This document shows positions 35,051 to 43,332 of a stretch of 64,000 bases of DNA, piece by piece (positions within the stretch are counted from its first letter, which is position 1; each line of letters begins with the position of its first letter). Both the position numbers and the translations under genes were made by a program. Under the pieces are notes generated by a model. The model had not been told where the DNA came from and ran no database searches. It saw nothing but the letters and a program-made list of their open reading frames with translations. The stretch spans positions 1 to 64,000 of the forward strand of contig CATLHE010000004.1 of assembly GCA_949948895.1 (NCBI GenBank). The letters run 5' to 3'. Origin of the DNA: an uncultured Christensenella sp. (GTDB lineage Bacteria > Bacillota > Clostridia > Christensenellales > Pumilibacteraceae).

Positions 35051-35815
35051 CTCGTCAAAATCGAATATTTCGGTATATTCCGCAACGCAATTAGTGCCGC
35101 CGAACTTGTTCACTCGAAACTTTTCTGTAACAGTCGCTTTTACCGGCTTTTCGCCGTCCACCGTAAGCGTGAGCTTGATGCTTTCGTACTCGGGATAGTC
35201 CTTGCCGCCGAGCGTCGTTCTTACCTCGTTGCGCGAGTACACCGTTGCTCTACGCGGTTCGAACACGAAAGTATACGTGTTATCTCCGCTCTTTTTTGCT
35301 TCCGTGACCGCGCCAGCTATCTCGTACTTGACGATACCCGTGTACGGCTTGCCGAACGCCGCCTCGAACGCGTCACTATCATACGTTTTTTCCGCGCCGT
35401 ACACGAACCGCTTGTTCTTGTATTCGGCGCGCGCGACAGTATACACGCCGTCCTTGTATGATTTTTTCATGCCCGCTTTTACAAACGCGGACTTGCTCTC
35501 CACTATATCTATAAACCCGTCGCCCGACACGACCCTACCGCCCGTCGCCTTTTGCGAGTACGGAATACCAAACACTCGCGCTTTGATAACGCCGTGCATT
35601 TCGGTCGTGAACGCGTGGCTTTGGGCATACGCGTCCGCCGCCGTCAGTTTTTGCATAGCCTCGCCGTCGATACTCGACGCGGCGGTGGCCGTGCTGTCCG
35701 TGCGCGCGCGGCGCGTTGCGGGCAACAATGCCGCAGACGTCAACGCGATCAGAATAAGCAATATTATCGCTATCGGCGCGACCCGCTTTACCGCGATCAC
35801 AGTCTTTTCTTTCAT
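35033..35815 (-). CDS. Signal-anchored protein of unknown function
   Basis: 260 residues. One N-terminal hydrophobic segment (about 12-30, IAIILLILIALTSAALL) with no lipobox, so probably an anchored extracellular protein. The rest is beta-rich with alternating charged strands (VARAEYKNKRFVYGAEKTYDSDAFEAAFG, YPEYESIKLTLTVDGEKPVKATVTEKFRVNKFGG) resembling repeat-containing outer-surface or lipoprotein-chaperone folds; no family recognised. The ribosome site is weak. Its 3' end overlaps the mosaic repeat: the last codons (SKPDA) run into the CCACACACGAC-type sequence, so the stop may have been supplied by the repeat. Confidence 0.65.
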   Translation of the reverse strand: MKEKTVIAVKRVAPIAIILLILIALTSAALLPATRRARTDSTATAASSIDGEAMQKLTAADAYAQSHAFTTEMHGVIKARVFGIPYSQKATGGRVVSGDGFIDIVESKSAFVKAGMKKSYKDGVYTVARAEYKNKRFVYGAEKTYDSDAFEAAFGKPYTGIVKYEIAGAVTEAKKSGDNTYTFVFEPRRATVYSRNEVRTTLGGKDYPEYESIKLTLTVDGEKPVKATVTEKFRVNKFGGTNCVAEYTEIFDFDESKPDA

Positions 35816-36057
35816 GACCGTAGTATGCCTTAGCGCCGCTGTTTTTAAACATCAACCAAACACGGTTTGGATGTTTGTCGAGTGTTTACAAAAGTAATCG
35901 GTTTTGCGTAACGCCCGAATAATTACACCAAAGTTTACAGTCGGTCGTATGGCGTGACGACTCGTCAAGCCGTTGTTTTTCACAACGTGCTTGGTCGGGT
36001 GCATCCATAAACAAATTACCCACGCAAACACACGACAGTCGCCAAGCCTTCGGCTTG
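35816..36057. other. Intergenic stretch with interspersed-repeat fragments
   Basis: Contains the hairpin CCAAACACGGTTTGG at 35856-35870 followed by a TGTCGAGTGTTTAC tail, and near 36020-36056 the CACACGACAGTCGCCAAGC box followed by a short CCAAGC/GCTTG hairpin. No gene is seen. Confidence 0.7.
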
Positions 36058-38853
36058 TTAGACTTTATATATCGCAGTGCCGTACGCGCCGAGAGCGGCG
36101 CTTCCGAACAACAGCTCGCCGCTCTGTGAGACTGTTTTACTGCCGCTCCCGTAATTATGATAAACAACGAGTTTCTCATCGGCGTTTTGCACGGTTATCC
36201 TGAGCATACCGTCGTAAACATCGCAAGTAGCCGTACCGTTTATGAGCGCGGGGTGCGCGTCGCGTACCGCAGTAAGCCCCTTTACGTAATACAACAGCGA
36301 ACTCTCGTCGCCCGCCTGCTCCGCAACGCTCGCGACCGCGGTGTTGGTCCCGCCGTACCCGATACACGTGCACTTGTTTTCCCAGTCCTGTGTCCAGCGC
36401 ATGGACTGACGGAACGCGTTATCGCCGCTGCCGTTGTTCTTAAGCCCGATCTCGTCGCCGTAATATATCCAGCTCAGTCCCGGCAGAGTCATTACCGTAG
36501 CAAAGTACAGCTTCATCTTTTGCGTATCCGCGCCCATGACCTTGCTGAACCTGTCCTTATCGTGATTGGACGTGATCATCGAGTTTATGGGCTTGTCTTC
36601 GCGATATAACGCGTACTGCGCCGCGTTATAATTGAACTTATCCGCCGCTGCTGCCGCATTGCCCGTGTTTATACGCGATGGCAGATCGAAGTACGTATTA
36701 AAATCGAACAGCGAGTCCATGCCCGCATAGAACGGCGCAACGCACGCGACGTCGCCGCTGAGCTGTTCGCCGAGCAAAAAGCAATCGGGGTACTTGGTTT
36801 TGAGATTGTGATTGAACTCTTTGAAGAACTCGACGTTCTTGGTCATATTGAAGTTATACCCGGTATCGTAAGCCGCCGCTTCCACGTCGCCTGACGCGTT
36901 CTCGCTCTCGTCCCACATAAACACGTGCTTGATAGCGTCCATGCGGAACCCGTCAAGCCCGTACGCCATCCAATACATGGCTACGTCCGACATAGCGTCT
37001 CTGACCTGTTGACAATCGTAATTGAGCTCGGGCATCCACTCCCCGAACGACGAATAATAATACCACCCGTCGCCCGCCGAGCAATAGCGGTTGCCGCCCG
37101 TATTTTTCCATCTGTAAAAATCGCGGTACTTGACCTCGGCGGTCGTGCCGTCCTGATACGTGACCGTCTCCACTACGCCCTTTTTCGACTTGATAAACCA
37201 CTCGTTGCTTCTTGACGTATGATTAACCACGAGGTCCATTATCACCTTTATCCCGCGCTCGTGCGCCTTGTACACAAGCTCGCGGTAATCGGCGTTAGTG
37301 CCGAACTTGGGATCGACCGAATAATAATCGTAGCAATCATACCCGTGCAGAGAATCGCTCGACTGAATGGGCGTGAGCCACAATACGTCCACATTGAGCC
37401 CGTCGAGATAATCGAGCTTGCTTATTATACCGCGGATATCGCCCACGCCGTCGCCGTCGCTGTCGCAGAACGACGCCACGAATATCTGATACCCTACGCC
37501 CATATCCTCGCAGCCCGACGCGGTGTCCATTACGGGCAGTGCCGCCGCCGTCGCGCGGTTCACGTTATTGGCGCTCGCTCTCAAAGGCTCCGTAACGGGC
37601 GGAACGTCGCCGCCCGAATTCCCGCCGCCCGTAAACGAACTACTGCCGCGATTGGTCGCGCCTTCTTTGATATACCAATGATAACTGTTGCCTATCTTCT
37701 GCGCGGAAGAGACGGTCACGGCACAGTCGTTGCCGTCTTCCGTTCCCCACGTGCCCGACGCGCTTATTACCGCGGCTTTAAAATTGACCTTGGCGGGCGA
37801 ACCGAGCATAGAAAGATCGATGGCGTACACCTTGCCCGACTCGTCCACAATGCTCGACGCGTACCGCGTTCCGCCGGCATTGTCCAGCCACACCCACAAG
37901 CACCAGCCGTCGTAATCGCCCGCGTCTCTGAGGTAATGTATATACAGTGTATCGGCTATTTGCAAGCTCGCGCCCGGGACATACCCGCTCGGCATATCCG
38001 ACCCGCTCCGCCACTTGGCAAACAGCGTCGTATTTTTAGTGAGCGCGGTCGAATCGAAGCTCCATTTATCCGCGCCTTCTTCTATGTACCACCCGTCGAG
38101 CGTATAGCCCTCGCGCGTAACCGACGGCGCGGCGAGTCTGCTCCCGTAAACAACGGTCTGCGCGGGAGGATTGCTCAGTCCCGCTTTCCGTGCGTCCAAA
38201 CCGACGTTGAAAGTCGCAGTGACTTTGCCGCGCGACGGGTCGGGCGTAATGGGATCGGGATTCGGATCGGGGTCGGGATCGGGGTCGGGATCGGTCCCGC
38301 CCTTAGGCGTCCACTTGGCGTAGAGCGTGAGCGGCGCCGAAACGGTGTCGTACGCGAAATGCCATTCGCTCACATAATTCTCGTCGGCGTACCAGCCCGC
38401 AAACACAAACCCCTCGCGGGTGATCGCGGGCGGCTCTTGCACTCTGTCGCCCACCGTCAATGTTTGCGACGGCACGGCAATCGAACAGCCCGTTACAAAG
38501 TTTACGACGCACGTCGACGGCGAGGTCTTATTCCGCCACTTGGCGTAGAGCGTAATGTTGCCGTCCACTCTGTCGACGTCGAAATTCCATTCGGTCTTGT
38601 ACTTGGCGTCTTTATACCAAGCGACAAACTCATAGCCCGCGAGCGTGGGGTCTTCGGGCTTGACTACCAAAGCCCCCGACGGCAGAGACTGCGCCCGAAC
38701 GCTGCTGCCGCTTCCCGTTACGAAAGTGACCGTGTACTTTTGTTCGGGCGTTCTGCGGTTACAGCCCGCAAGCGGCATTGCGGCGAATATGACGGCGGTA
38801 AGCACCGCTATCACTATCGCTATCGGCTTAATCGAACGTGTCTTTATATTCAT
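36058..38853 (-). CDS. GH13 alpha-amylase-type surface lipoprotein with InlB-like repeats
   Basis: 931 residues from ATG 38853; a longer frame to 38988 would run inside the upstream gene and past the lipoprotein signal. Lipobox LAGC near residue 30. Three Listeria/Bacteroides (InlB-B type) repeats follow (each GYEFVAWYKD...WNFDxDxVxxNITLYAKW), the first two with a DPDPDPNPDP linker, then a pullulanase-associated/CBM41-like domain (YIHYLRDAGDYDGWCLWVWL). The GH13 barrel has DLVVNHTS, GFRMDAIKHVF (nucleophile Asp), LLGEQLSG (acid/base Glu) and MITSNHDKDRF. It would attack starch- or glycogen-like glucans outside the cell. Start overlaps the preceding gene by 26 bp. Confidence 0.9.
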   Translation of the reverse strand: MNIKTRSIKPIAIVIAVLTAVIFAAMPLAGCNRRTPEQKYTVTFVTGSGSSVRAQSLPSGALVVKPEDPTLAGYEFVAWYKDAKYKTEWNFDVDRVDGNITLYAKWRNKTSPSTCVVNFVTGCSIAVPSQTLTVGDRVQEPPAITREGFVFAGWYADENYVSEWHFAYDTVSAPLTLYAKWTPKGGTDPDPDPDPDPNPDPITPDPSRGKVTATFNVGLDARKAGLSNPPAQTVVYGSRLAAPSVTREGYTLDGWYIEEGADKWSFDSTALTKNTTLFAKWRSGSDMPSGYVPGASLQIADTLYIHYLRDAGDYDGWCLWVWLDNAGGTRYASSIVDESGKVYAIDLSMLGSPAKVNFKAAVISASGTWGTEDGNDCAVTVSSAQKIGNSYHWYIKEGATNRGSSSFTGGGNSGGDVPPVTEPLRASANNVNRATAAALPVMDTASGCEDMGVGYQIFVASFCDSDGDGVGDIRGIISKLDYLDGLNVDVLWLTPIQSSDSLHGYDCYDYYSVDPKFGTNADYRELVYKAHERGIKVIMDLVVNHTSRSNEWFIKSKKGVVETVTYQDGTTAEVKYRDFYRWKNTGGNRYCSAGDGWYYYSSFGEWMPELNYDCQQVRDAMSDVAMYWMAYGLDGFRMDAIKHVFMWDESENASGDVEAAAYDTGYNFNMTKNVEFFKEFNHNLKTKYPDCFLLGEQLSGDVACVAPFYAGMDSLFDFNTYFDLPSRINTGNAAAAADKFNYNAAQYALYREDKPINSMITSNHDKDRFSKVMGADTQKMKLYFATVMTLPGLSWIYYGDEIGLKNNGSGDNAFRQSMRWTQDWENKCTCIGYGGTNTAVASVAEQAGDESSLLYYVKGLTAVRDAHPALINGTATCDVYDGMLRITVQNADEKLVVYHNYGSGSKTVSQSGELLFGSAALGAYGTAIYKV

Positions 38854-39754
38854 TTTCCGCTCTGTCCTCCGAGTTATGCTTTTTATGCGATTTTTTTGCG
38901 TTTTGTCCGTTTTTGTCGAGCCTAGCCGCAAGTCGAGCGCGGTCGTACTCCGGTCTATATTTATTGCCCGATCTTCGGGTATCGGCATTGCCCCGCGCCG
39001 CTCGTCCTTCGAGCGCTCTTCGCCGCGTTCTCATAAACAGCATGGTCGCGGCAACCACCGCCGCGCCGACTATCATGACGCTCGCTACGCGCACCGTCGC
39101 CGCGCTCCCGCCGAACATGCCGACTACGAGAAGCGCTATGCCCGTTACCGTAACCAAAGCTACGTCCGCAACGAGCACGCCTTTGGGGGCTTTTCCCGCG
39201 CGCTTTGCCAAAAACCGCAGGACCGTGTCGGTAGCTATTCCCGCCGCAAACAGTATCGCCCCGACCGCCGTGATAAGCACCGCGTTCTTCAAAACGCCGT
39301 ACACCGTTACGACCGCGCCGACCGCGGCAAGCGCGAGCACGGCGTAACAAAACCGCGAATACACGACGTGCTTTTCCGCGAGCTTTTTTTCCTTGGTTTT
39401 GAGCGCGACGGTCTTGCCCGTTTTTTCGCGCCACAGTTCGGTAAGCTCGGCGTTTACCCTGTCGATAAACGCGCGGCGTTTGCCGTCCGCGGCGTACTTT
39501 AACGCATTTTGACAGTACGGCGACGAGAACGGCGTATCGGGAAACTTCCCGCCCTCTTTCGCGGCGTTCTCTACTTTTTCTTTCAAGCCCTCGACGAGCG
39601 CGGCGTCGCACGAATAGCCCGAACGGCACAGCATGAGACACCACCACAGCTCACTGTCGTCGGGCTTGGCGTCCAATGCCTTTATCAGCTTGGTCTCGGC
39701 TATTGCAAACTTGCCTGCGGCAAGCGCTTTTTTCCCATCGGTAAGATTTGACAT
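38828..39754 (-). CDS. TPR-like N-terminus plus four-helix membrane protein, unknown function
   Basis: 308 residues from ATG 39754. Starts at 39805 and 39778 are excluded because a perfect promoter (39777-39805) covers them. Residues 1-50 look like a tetratricopeptide-type helix pair (GKKALAAGKFAIAETKLIKALDAKPDDSELWWCLMLC); a charged helical region follows, then four hydrophobic segments in the second half and a strongly basic and Asn-rich tail. No family recognised. The TPR start suggests protein contact in the cytoplasm. The downstream amylase gene overlaps its last 26 bp, so the two are probably co-transcribed. Confidence 0.75.
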   Translation of the reverse strand: MSNLTDGKKALAAGKFAIAETKLIKALDAKPDDSELWWCLMLCRSGYSCDAALVEGLKEKVENAAKEGGKFPDTPFSSPYCQNALKYAADGKRRAFIDRVNAELTELWREKTGKTVALKTKEKKLAEKHVVYSRFCYAVLALAAVGAVVTVYGVLKNAVLITAVGAILFAAGIATDTVLRFLAKRAGKAPKGVLVADVALVTVTGIALLVVGMFGGSAATVRVASVMIVGAAVVAATMLFMRTRRRALEGRAARGNADTRRSGNKYRPEYDRARLAARLDKNGQNAKKSHKKHNSEDRAENEYKDTFD

Positions 39755-39776
39755 ACAAACGCTTTCGTCCGCATCC

Positions 39777-39805
39777 ATTATATATTCGCAGACGCGTTTT
39801 GTCAA
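39777..39805 (-). promoter_or_regulatory. Consensus sigma-A promoter inside an apparent upstream frame
   Basis: Minus-strand TTGACA, 17-base spacer, TATAAT: a full consensus. Transcription would start near 39770, about 16 bases before the ATG at 39754, which fixes the start codon. Confidence 0.9.
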
Positions 39806-40120
39806 CCAAGCACAGCTTGGATTTATTCTCGTGTACCAACCAAATGTTGGACGCCTGTCGTGTATTTGCGTGAATGATTTGTTTTACGTTACACCCGACC
39901 AATCACAGATTGGATTTCTGTCGTGTGTGGGCGCGAAGATGATTTATCGTTTCACCCGAATAAGAACGGAAACGATTATATAAATCCGTAGGGAGCGCAG
40001 ACCCCGTGAGGGATTGAGCGACAGCACAGTGCGCTGTCGCGCCCGAACGTTCTTGCAAGCTATGCTTGCAAGAACCGCTTAGCGGTTGGCGCTCCGCAAA
40101 CACTTGATTGGTTGTAAAAT
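39806..40120. repeat. Interspersed-repeat cluster with variable hairpins
   Basis: Two hairpins CCAAGCACAGCTTGG (39806-39820) and CCAATCACAGATTGG (39899-39913), each followed by an ATTT..TCGTGT tail, then CACCCGAATAA. Near 39990-40100 lies a GTAGGGAGCGCAGACCC box and a GTTCTTGCAAGC/GCTTGCAAGAAC hairpin. No gene is seen. Confidence 0.75.
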
Positions 40121-40152
40121 AAAAAACGCTCCGTTTCGAGCGGAGCGCTTTT
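40121..40152 (-). terminator. Terminator of the 77-residue membrane protein gene
   Basis: Stem CGCTCCG/CGGAGCG with a 7-base loop, followed on the minus strand by TTTTTT. Confidence 0.85.
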
Positions 40153-40164
40153 ATCTATCCGATA

Positions 40165-40398
40165 TCAGGTCAAAATCAGGCGCTTGAAGCAGATGCACCA
40201 GATAAGGTCGACCCAGCCGAGGATCACGCCGGTAGGCAGTATGGCGAGAATGAGGAATATTATCTGACCCAAAGCCTTGCCGTGTATCGCCGCCGAGCCG
40301 CGGACGAGAACTTCCGTTATCCAGTTAACGCCGGGGATAAGAAGCAGTAAGACCTGCACGATTCTCGGTAAACCTTTAAAACTGCTGACAAATGACAT
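40165..40398 (-). CDS. Mini membrane protein, two predicted helices (paralogue of 40533-40751)
   Basis: 77 residues from ATG 40398, placed 8 bases after AGGAGG; a longer start three codons up would use a GTG within the ribosome site. Two hydrophobic segments (about 13-27 and 44-68, GQIIFLILAILPTGVILGWVDLIWCICF) are separated by a short turn. It shares the pattern LP-I-x-V-LxLIPxxxWIxxxxxR with the gene 130 bp upstream. Function unknown; it may be a membrane-stress peptide. Confidence 0.7.
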   Translation of the reverse strand: MSFVSSFKGLPRIVQVLLLLIPGVNWITEVLVRGSAAIHGKALGQIIFLILAILPTGVILGWVDLIWCICFKRLILT

Positions 40399-40495
40399 AT
40401 CAGCCACCTCCTTATTTAGGAATAGATATCTCTGTACAATTTTATGTTTTTTTCAAAACATTTATGCAACGCGATAAAAAATATCGACGGCATAC

Positions 40496-40528
40496 AAAAA
40501 AGCGCTTTGCAGCGCTTTTTTCTTTTGC
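40496..40528 (-). terminator. Terminator between the two mini membrane protein genes
   Basis: Stem AAGCGCT/AGCGCTT with a short loop; the minus-strand reading is followed by TTTTTT. Confidence 0.85.
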
Positions 40529-40532
40529 TTGA

Positions 40533-40751
40533 TTATATCGGCAACAAGCGGAGAATATGCTTGCTCACGATCATGAGGATAAGGTCAACGATCCAAAGGA
40601 TAAAGCCGAGACCTATGAGACGGATGATACCAGCGAGAATCTTGCCGTCCAAGAAGCGCGTGATCGCGCCAAGGATCCACGAAGTGAACGGAATTATAGC
40701 AAGTATAACGCTCACTATGTACGGGAGACCCAAGTAATCACTCTTTGCCAT
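40533..40751 (-). CDS. Mini membrane protein, two predicted helices (paralogue of 40165-40398)
   Basis: 72 residues; GGAGG sits 7 bases before ATG 40751. Two hydrophobic helices (about 11-30 and 42-66; IIRLIGLGFILWIVDLILMIVSKHILRLL), with Trp and Arg flanks. Own promoter (40780-40808) and terminator, so a free-standing unit. Being paired with a paralogue and separately terminated suggests regulated expression; no known family was recognised with confidence. Confidence 0.75.
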   Translation of the reverse strand: MAKSDYLGLPYIVSVILAIIPFTSWILGAITRFLDGKILAGIIRLIGLGFILWIVDLILMIVSKHILRLLPI

Positions 40752-40779
40752 TTTCTTACCTCCTTGATTTACTGTATGT

Positions 40780-40808
40780 ATAATAACACATATATACGCC
40801 TAAATCAA
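40780..40808 (-). promoter_or_regulatory. Sigma-A promoter of the 72-residue membrane protein gene
   Basis: Minus-strand TTGATT, 17-base spacer, TATTAT, 28 bases before the ATG. Confidence 0.75.
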
Positions 40809-40882
40809 GTATTTTATTTAAACTTTTGACCATTTATTTTACTTTCGATTAGCGGCGGTAGAGACTAAGAGAATTATGCCTC

Positions 40883-40912
40883 TTGACATAATAAATCAAG
40901 TTATGATATACT
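40883..40912 (+). promoter_or_regulatory. Sigma-A promoter of the GH3 gene, leaving almost no leader
   Basis: TTGACA (40883-40888), 18-base spacer, TATACT (40907-40912). The ATG begins at 40920, only 7 bases later, so transcription should start at or within a base or two of the A of the start codon. Confidence 0.75.
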
Positions 40913-40919
40913 GTACTAA

Positions 40920-43292
40920 ATGGACGCGGAAAGACTCGATATCGAAAAAACTTTAAAGTTTCTCACGCTTGACGAGAAGATCCGCATGCTGTCGGGCGAC
41001 GGCATGTGGCATACTTTCGGCGTGGGCGAACTTCCGCGCGTTCGCATGTCGGACGGGCCCAACGGCTTGCGCATGACCGACGGCGCGGGCACTTCCGCGC
41101 TCCCCGCGACGTGCTTTCCCACTCCGTCCATGCTCGCTAACAGCTGGGATCTTGCTCTTCTTTACAGCGTGGGCGCGGCAATAGGCAAAGAAGCTACGGC
41201 AATGGGCGTCAATCTACTTCTCGCGCCCGGCGTCAATATAAAACGCGACCCGCGCGGCGGGCGCAACTTCGAGTACTATTCGGAAGACCCGTATCTTTCG
41301 GGCGTGCTCGGCAAGGCTTTCGTTTCGGGCGTGCAGTCGACGGGCGTCGGCGCGTGCGTGAAACACCTTGCGGCAAACAATCAGGAAGGCAACCGCATGT
41401 ATGCCGATTCCGTTGTCGATCCGCGCGCGCTTCACGAAATTTATTTAAAACCGTTCGAGATCGCGCTTTCCGCCGAACCCGAAGCGGTCATGTGCGCGTA
41501 CAACAAGCTCAACGGGCAATACTGTTCTCAAAACCCGTATCTGCTAACGACGTTCCTGCGCGATACGCTCGATTATAAAGGCGTTACCGTTTCCGATTGG
41601 GGCGCGGTACGCGACCGCGCCGCCGCGCTCAAAGCGGGGCTCGATCTCGAAATGCCGGACTCTTTCGGCTTGTCCGAAGAAAACCTGACGGCGGCGCTCG
41701 AGCGCGGCGAGATCACCGAGACCGATATAGACAACGCGATCAAGCGCATACTTCGACTTATAGACAACGTTTACCTCGAACCGTACGGCGATTACGACGC
41801 TGATGCGCACGACAGGCTGTGCTACAACGCCGCCGTCGAGTCTTGCGTACTGTTAAAAAACGACGGCGGGTTTTTACCGCTTACGAAAGACGTGAAAGTA
41901 GCGGTCATGGGCGGTTACGCCGAGCACTCGCCCATCGAGGGCGAAGGCAGTTCGCACGTCGTTCCGCTCAAAACGATCTCGCCGCTCGACGCGTTTTCAC
42001 GCCGCGGCGTGGAAGTCACTTATTACCGCGGGTATTCGGACGACGAAAAAGAAAACGCCAAGCTTTACGAAGAAGCCCTGTCGGGCGCGTCGGCTGCCGA
42101 CGCGGTAGTCGTGTTTGCGGGCGTTCCCGCGCCCGCCGAGGGCGTGGACAGGCATACGCTCGCGCTCCCGCCCGAACAGAACAAACTCATATCCGCGCTC
42201 ACCAACGCAGGACACCGCGTGGTCGTCGTTCTCGCAGTTCCGGGTCCCGTGCTCATGCCTTGGATCAACCGCGTTCGCGCGGTGCTGTACTCCGGACTCA
42301 ACGGTCAGAACGGCGCGCTTGCCGCCGTCGACGTTTTGTACGGCAGGGTCAATCCGCGCGGCAAGCTTGCGGAGACCTTCCCCGAAAACGAGAACGAGCT
42401 CACTGCGGACTTCGGCGCGCGTTACGCGCCATACCGCGAAAGTATTTACGTCGGATACCGTTATTACGACGCTACGGAAAAACCCGTGCTGTTCCCGTTC
42501 GGGCACGGGCTCGGTTATGCCGACGTCGAGTACGGCGAAGTGCGCGTCAAGCGCCTCGGCGGCGCGGAGTTCGAGGTATCGGTCGAGCTGACCAACCGCT
42601 CGCCCCGCGACGCTTACGAAACGGTGCAGGTCTACGTTTCCGACCGCACGGGCAGAGTGATGTGCGCGAAAAAACAGCTCGTCGGGTTCAACAAGGCTTT
42701 TATAGAAGGCATGACGACTGCCGTGGCGACCGTTCGGCTCGACGGCAAGGCTTTTGAGTTTTACGATCCGACCGCGAAAAAATTCCGTATTTGCGACGGC
42801 GAATACAAGATACTCGTCGGCGCTTCGTCTGCGGAAATAAAACGTGAAATAACAGTCAAGACGGACGGCGACTTTTTCGATATGATACCCGTTCCGCCGT
42901 CGTACGCCGACCCGGAGCGCAGCGGGCTTACGGACGAAGATTTCGAAACTCTGTACGGCGCGCCGCTTCCCGCGCCCGCGCCGCGACCGGTAAAAGGCAA
43001 GCACAGTCTGGACAGCTGTCTCGACGACGTCAAGCACACGCTCGCGGGCAGGATAGCGGTCTCGGCGGTAAAGCGCCGCGCCAAAAACGTAGGCGACGAC
43101 GGTTCGCCCGCGCGCGAGGCGTTTTTGAACTCCGCGCTTTTCACCCCGCTGTCGGCGGTCGCGAGCATGTCCGACGGCGCAATGACGCCGCGGCTTGCCA
43201 AAGGCATTGTGGAAATGGCTAACGGTAAATTTTTCAGAGGCGTAAAGACCATGCTGTCCAAGCAAAAGAGCGACAAGCTGCCGCACGACTAA
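40920..43292 (+). CDS. GH3 beta-glucosidase-type glycosidase, cytoplasmic
   Basis: 790 residues without signal peptide. GH3 signatures: LTLDEKIRMLSGDGMWHTFGVG, GVNIKRDPRGGRNFEYYSEDPYLSGVLG, ACVKHLAANNQE and KGVTVSDWGAV (nucleophile Asp near 230). The C-terminal sandwich has VAVMGGYAEHSPIEGEGSSHV with the candidate acid/base Glu, and a FnIII-like domain (FEVSVELTNRSPRDAYETVQVYVSD). Hydrolyses beta-linked gluco- or xylo-oligosaccharides after uptake. ATG 40920 has no Shine-Dalgarno and abuts its own promoter, suggesting a leaderless mRNA; the frame begins with the normal GH3 N-terminus, so the start is right. The RelA/SpoT gene follows at 40 bp. Confidence 0.92.
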   Translation: MDAERLDIEKTLKFLTLDEKIRMLSGDGMWHTFGVGELPRVRMSDGPNGLRMTDGAGTSALPATCFPTPSMLANSWDLALLYSVGAAIGKEATAMGVNLLLAPGVNIKRDPRGGRNFEYYSEDPYLSGVLGKAFVSGVQSTGVGACVKHLAANNQEGNRMYADSVVDPRALHEIYLKPFEIALSAEPEAVMCAYNKLNGQYCSQNPYLLTTFLRDTLDYKGVTVSDWGAVRDRAAALKAGLDLEMPDSFGLSEENLTAALERGEITETDIDNAIKRILRLIDNVYLEPYGDYDADAHDRLCYNAAVESCVLLKNDGGFLPLTKDVKVAVMGGYAEHSPIEGEGSSHVVPLKTISPLDAFSRRGVEVTYYRGYSDDEKENAKLYEEALSGASAADAVVVFAGVPAPAEGVDRHTLALPPEQNKLISALTNAGHRVVVVLAVPGPVLMPWINRVRAVLYSGLNGQNGALAAVDVLYGRVNPRGKLAETFPENENELTADFGARYAPYRESIYVGYRYYDATEKPVLFPFGHGLGYADVEYGEVRVKRLGGAEFEVSVELTNRSPRDAYETVQVYVSDRTGRVMCAKKQLVGFNKAFIEGMTTAVATVRLDGKAFEFYDPTAKKFRICDGEYKILVGASSAEIKREITVKTDGDFFDMIPVPPSYADPERSGLTDEDFETLYGAPLPAPAPRPVKGKHSLDSCLDDVKHTLAGRIAVSAVKRRAKNVGDDGSPAREAFLNSALFTPLSAVASMSDGAMTPRLAKGIVEMANGKFFRGVKTMLSKQKSDKLPHD

Positions 43293-43332
43293 TCATTACG
43301 CCTGCCGCAAAAAACTCATTAAAGGCAACGAC

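Noticed and set aside
37219-38925. A 568-codon plus-strand frame opposite the amylase gene
   Set aside because: Shadow of the GH13 gene; no family pattern and no ribosome site.
39754-39805. Start codons at 39805 and 39778 for the TPR/membrane protein
   Set aside because: A full consensus promoter occupies these bases, so the transcript starts downstream of them.
41997-43286. A 429-codon minus-strand frame opposite GH3
   Set aside because: Shadow frame; low-information sequence and no start signal.
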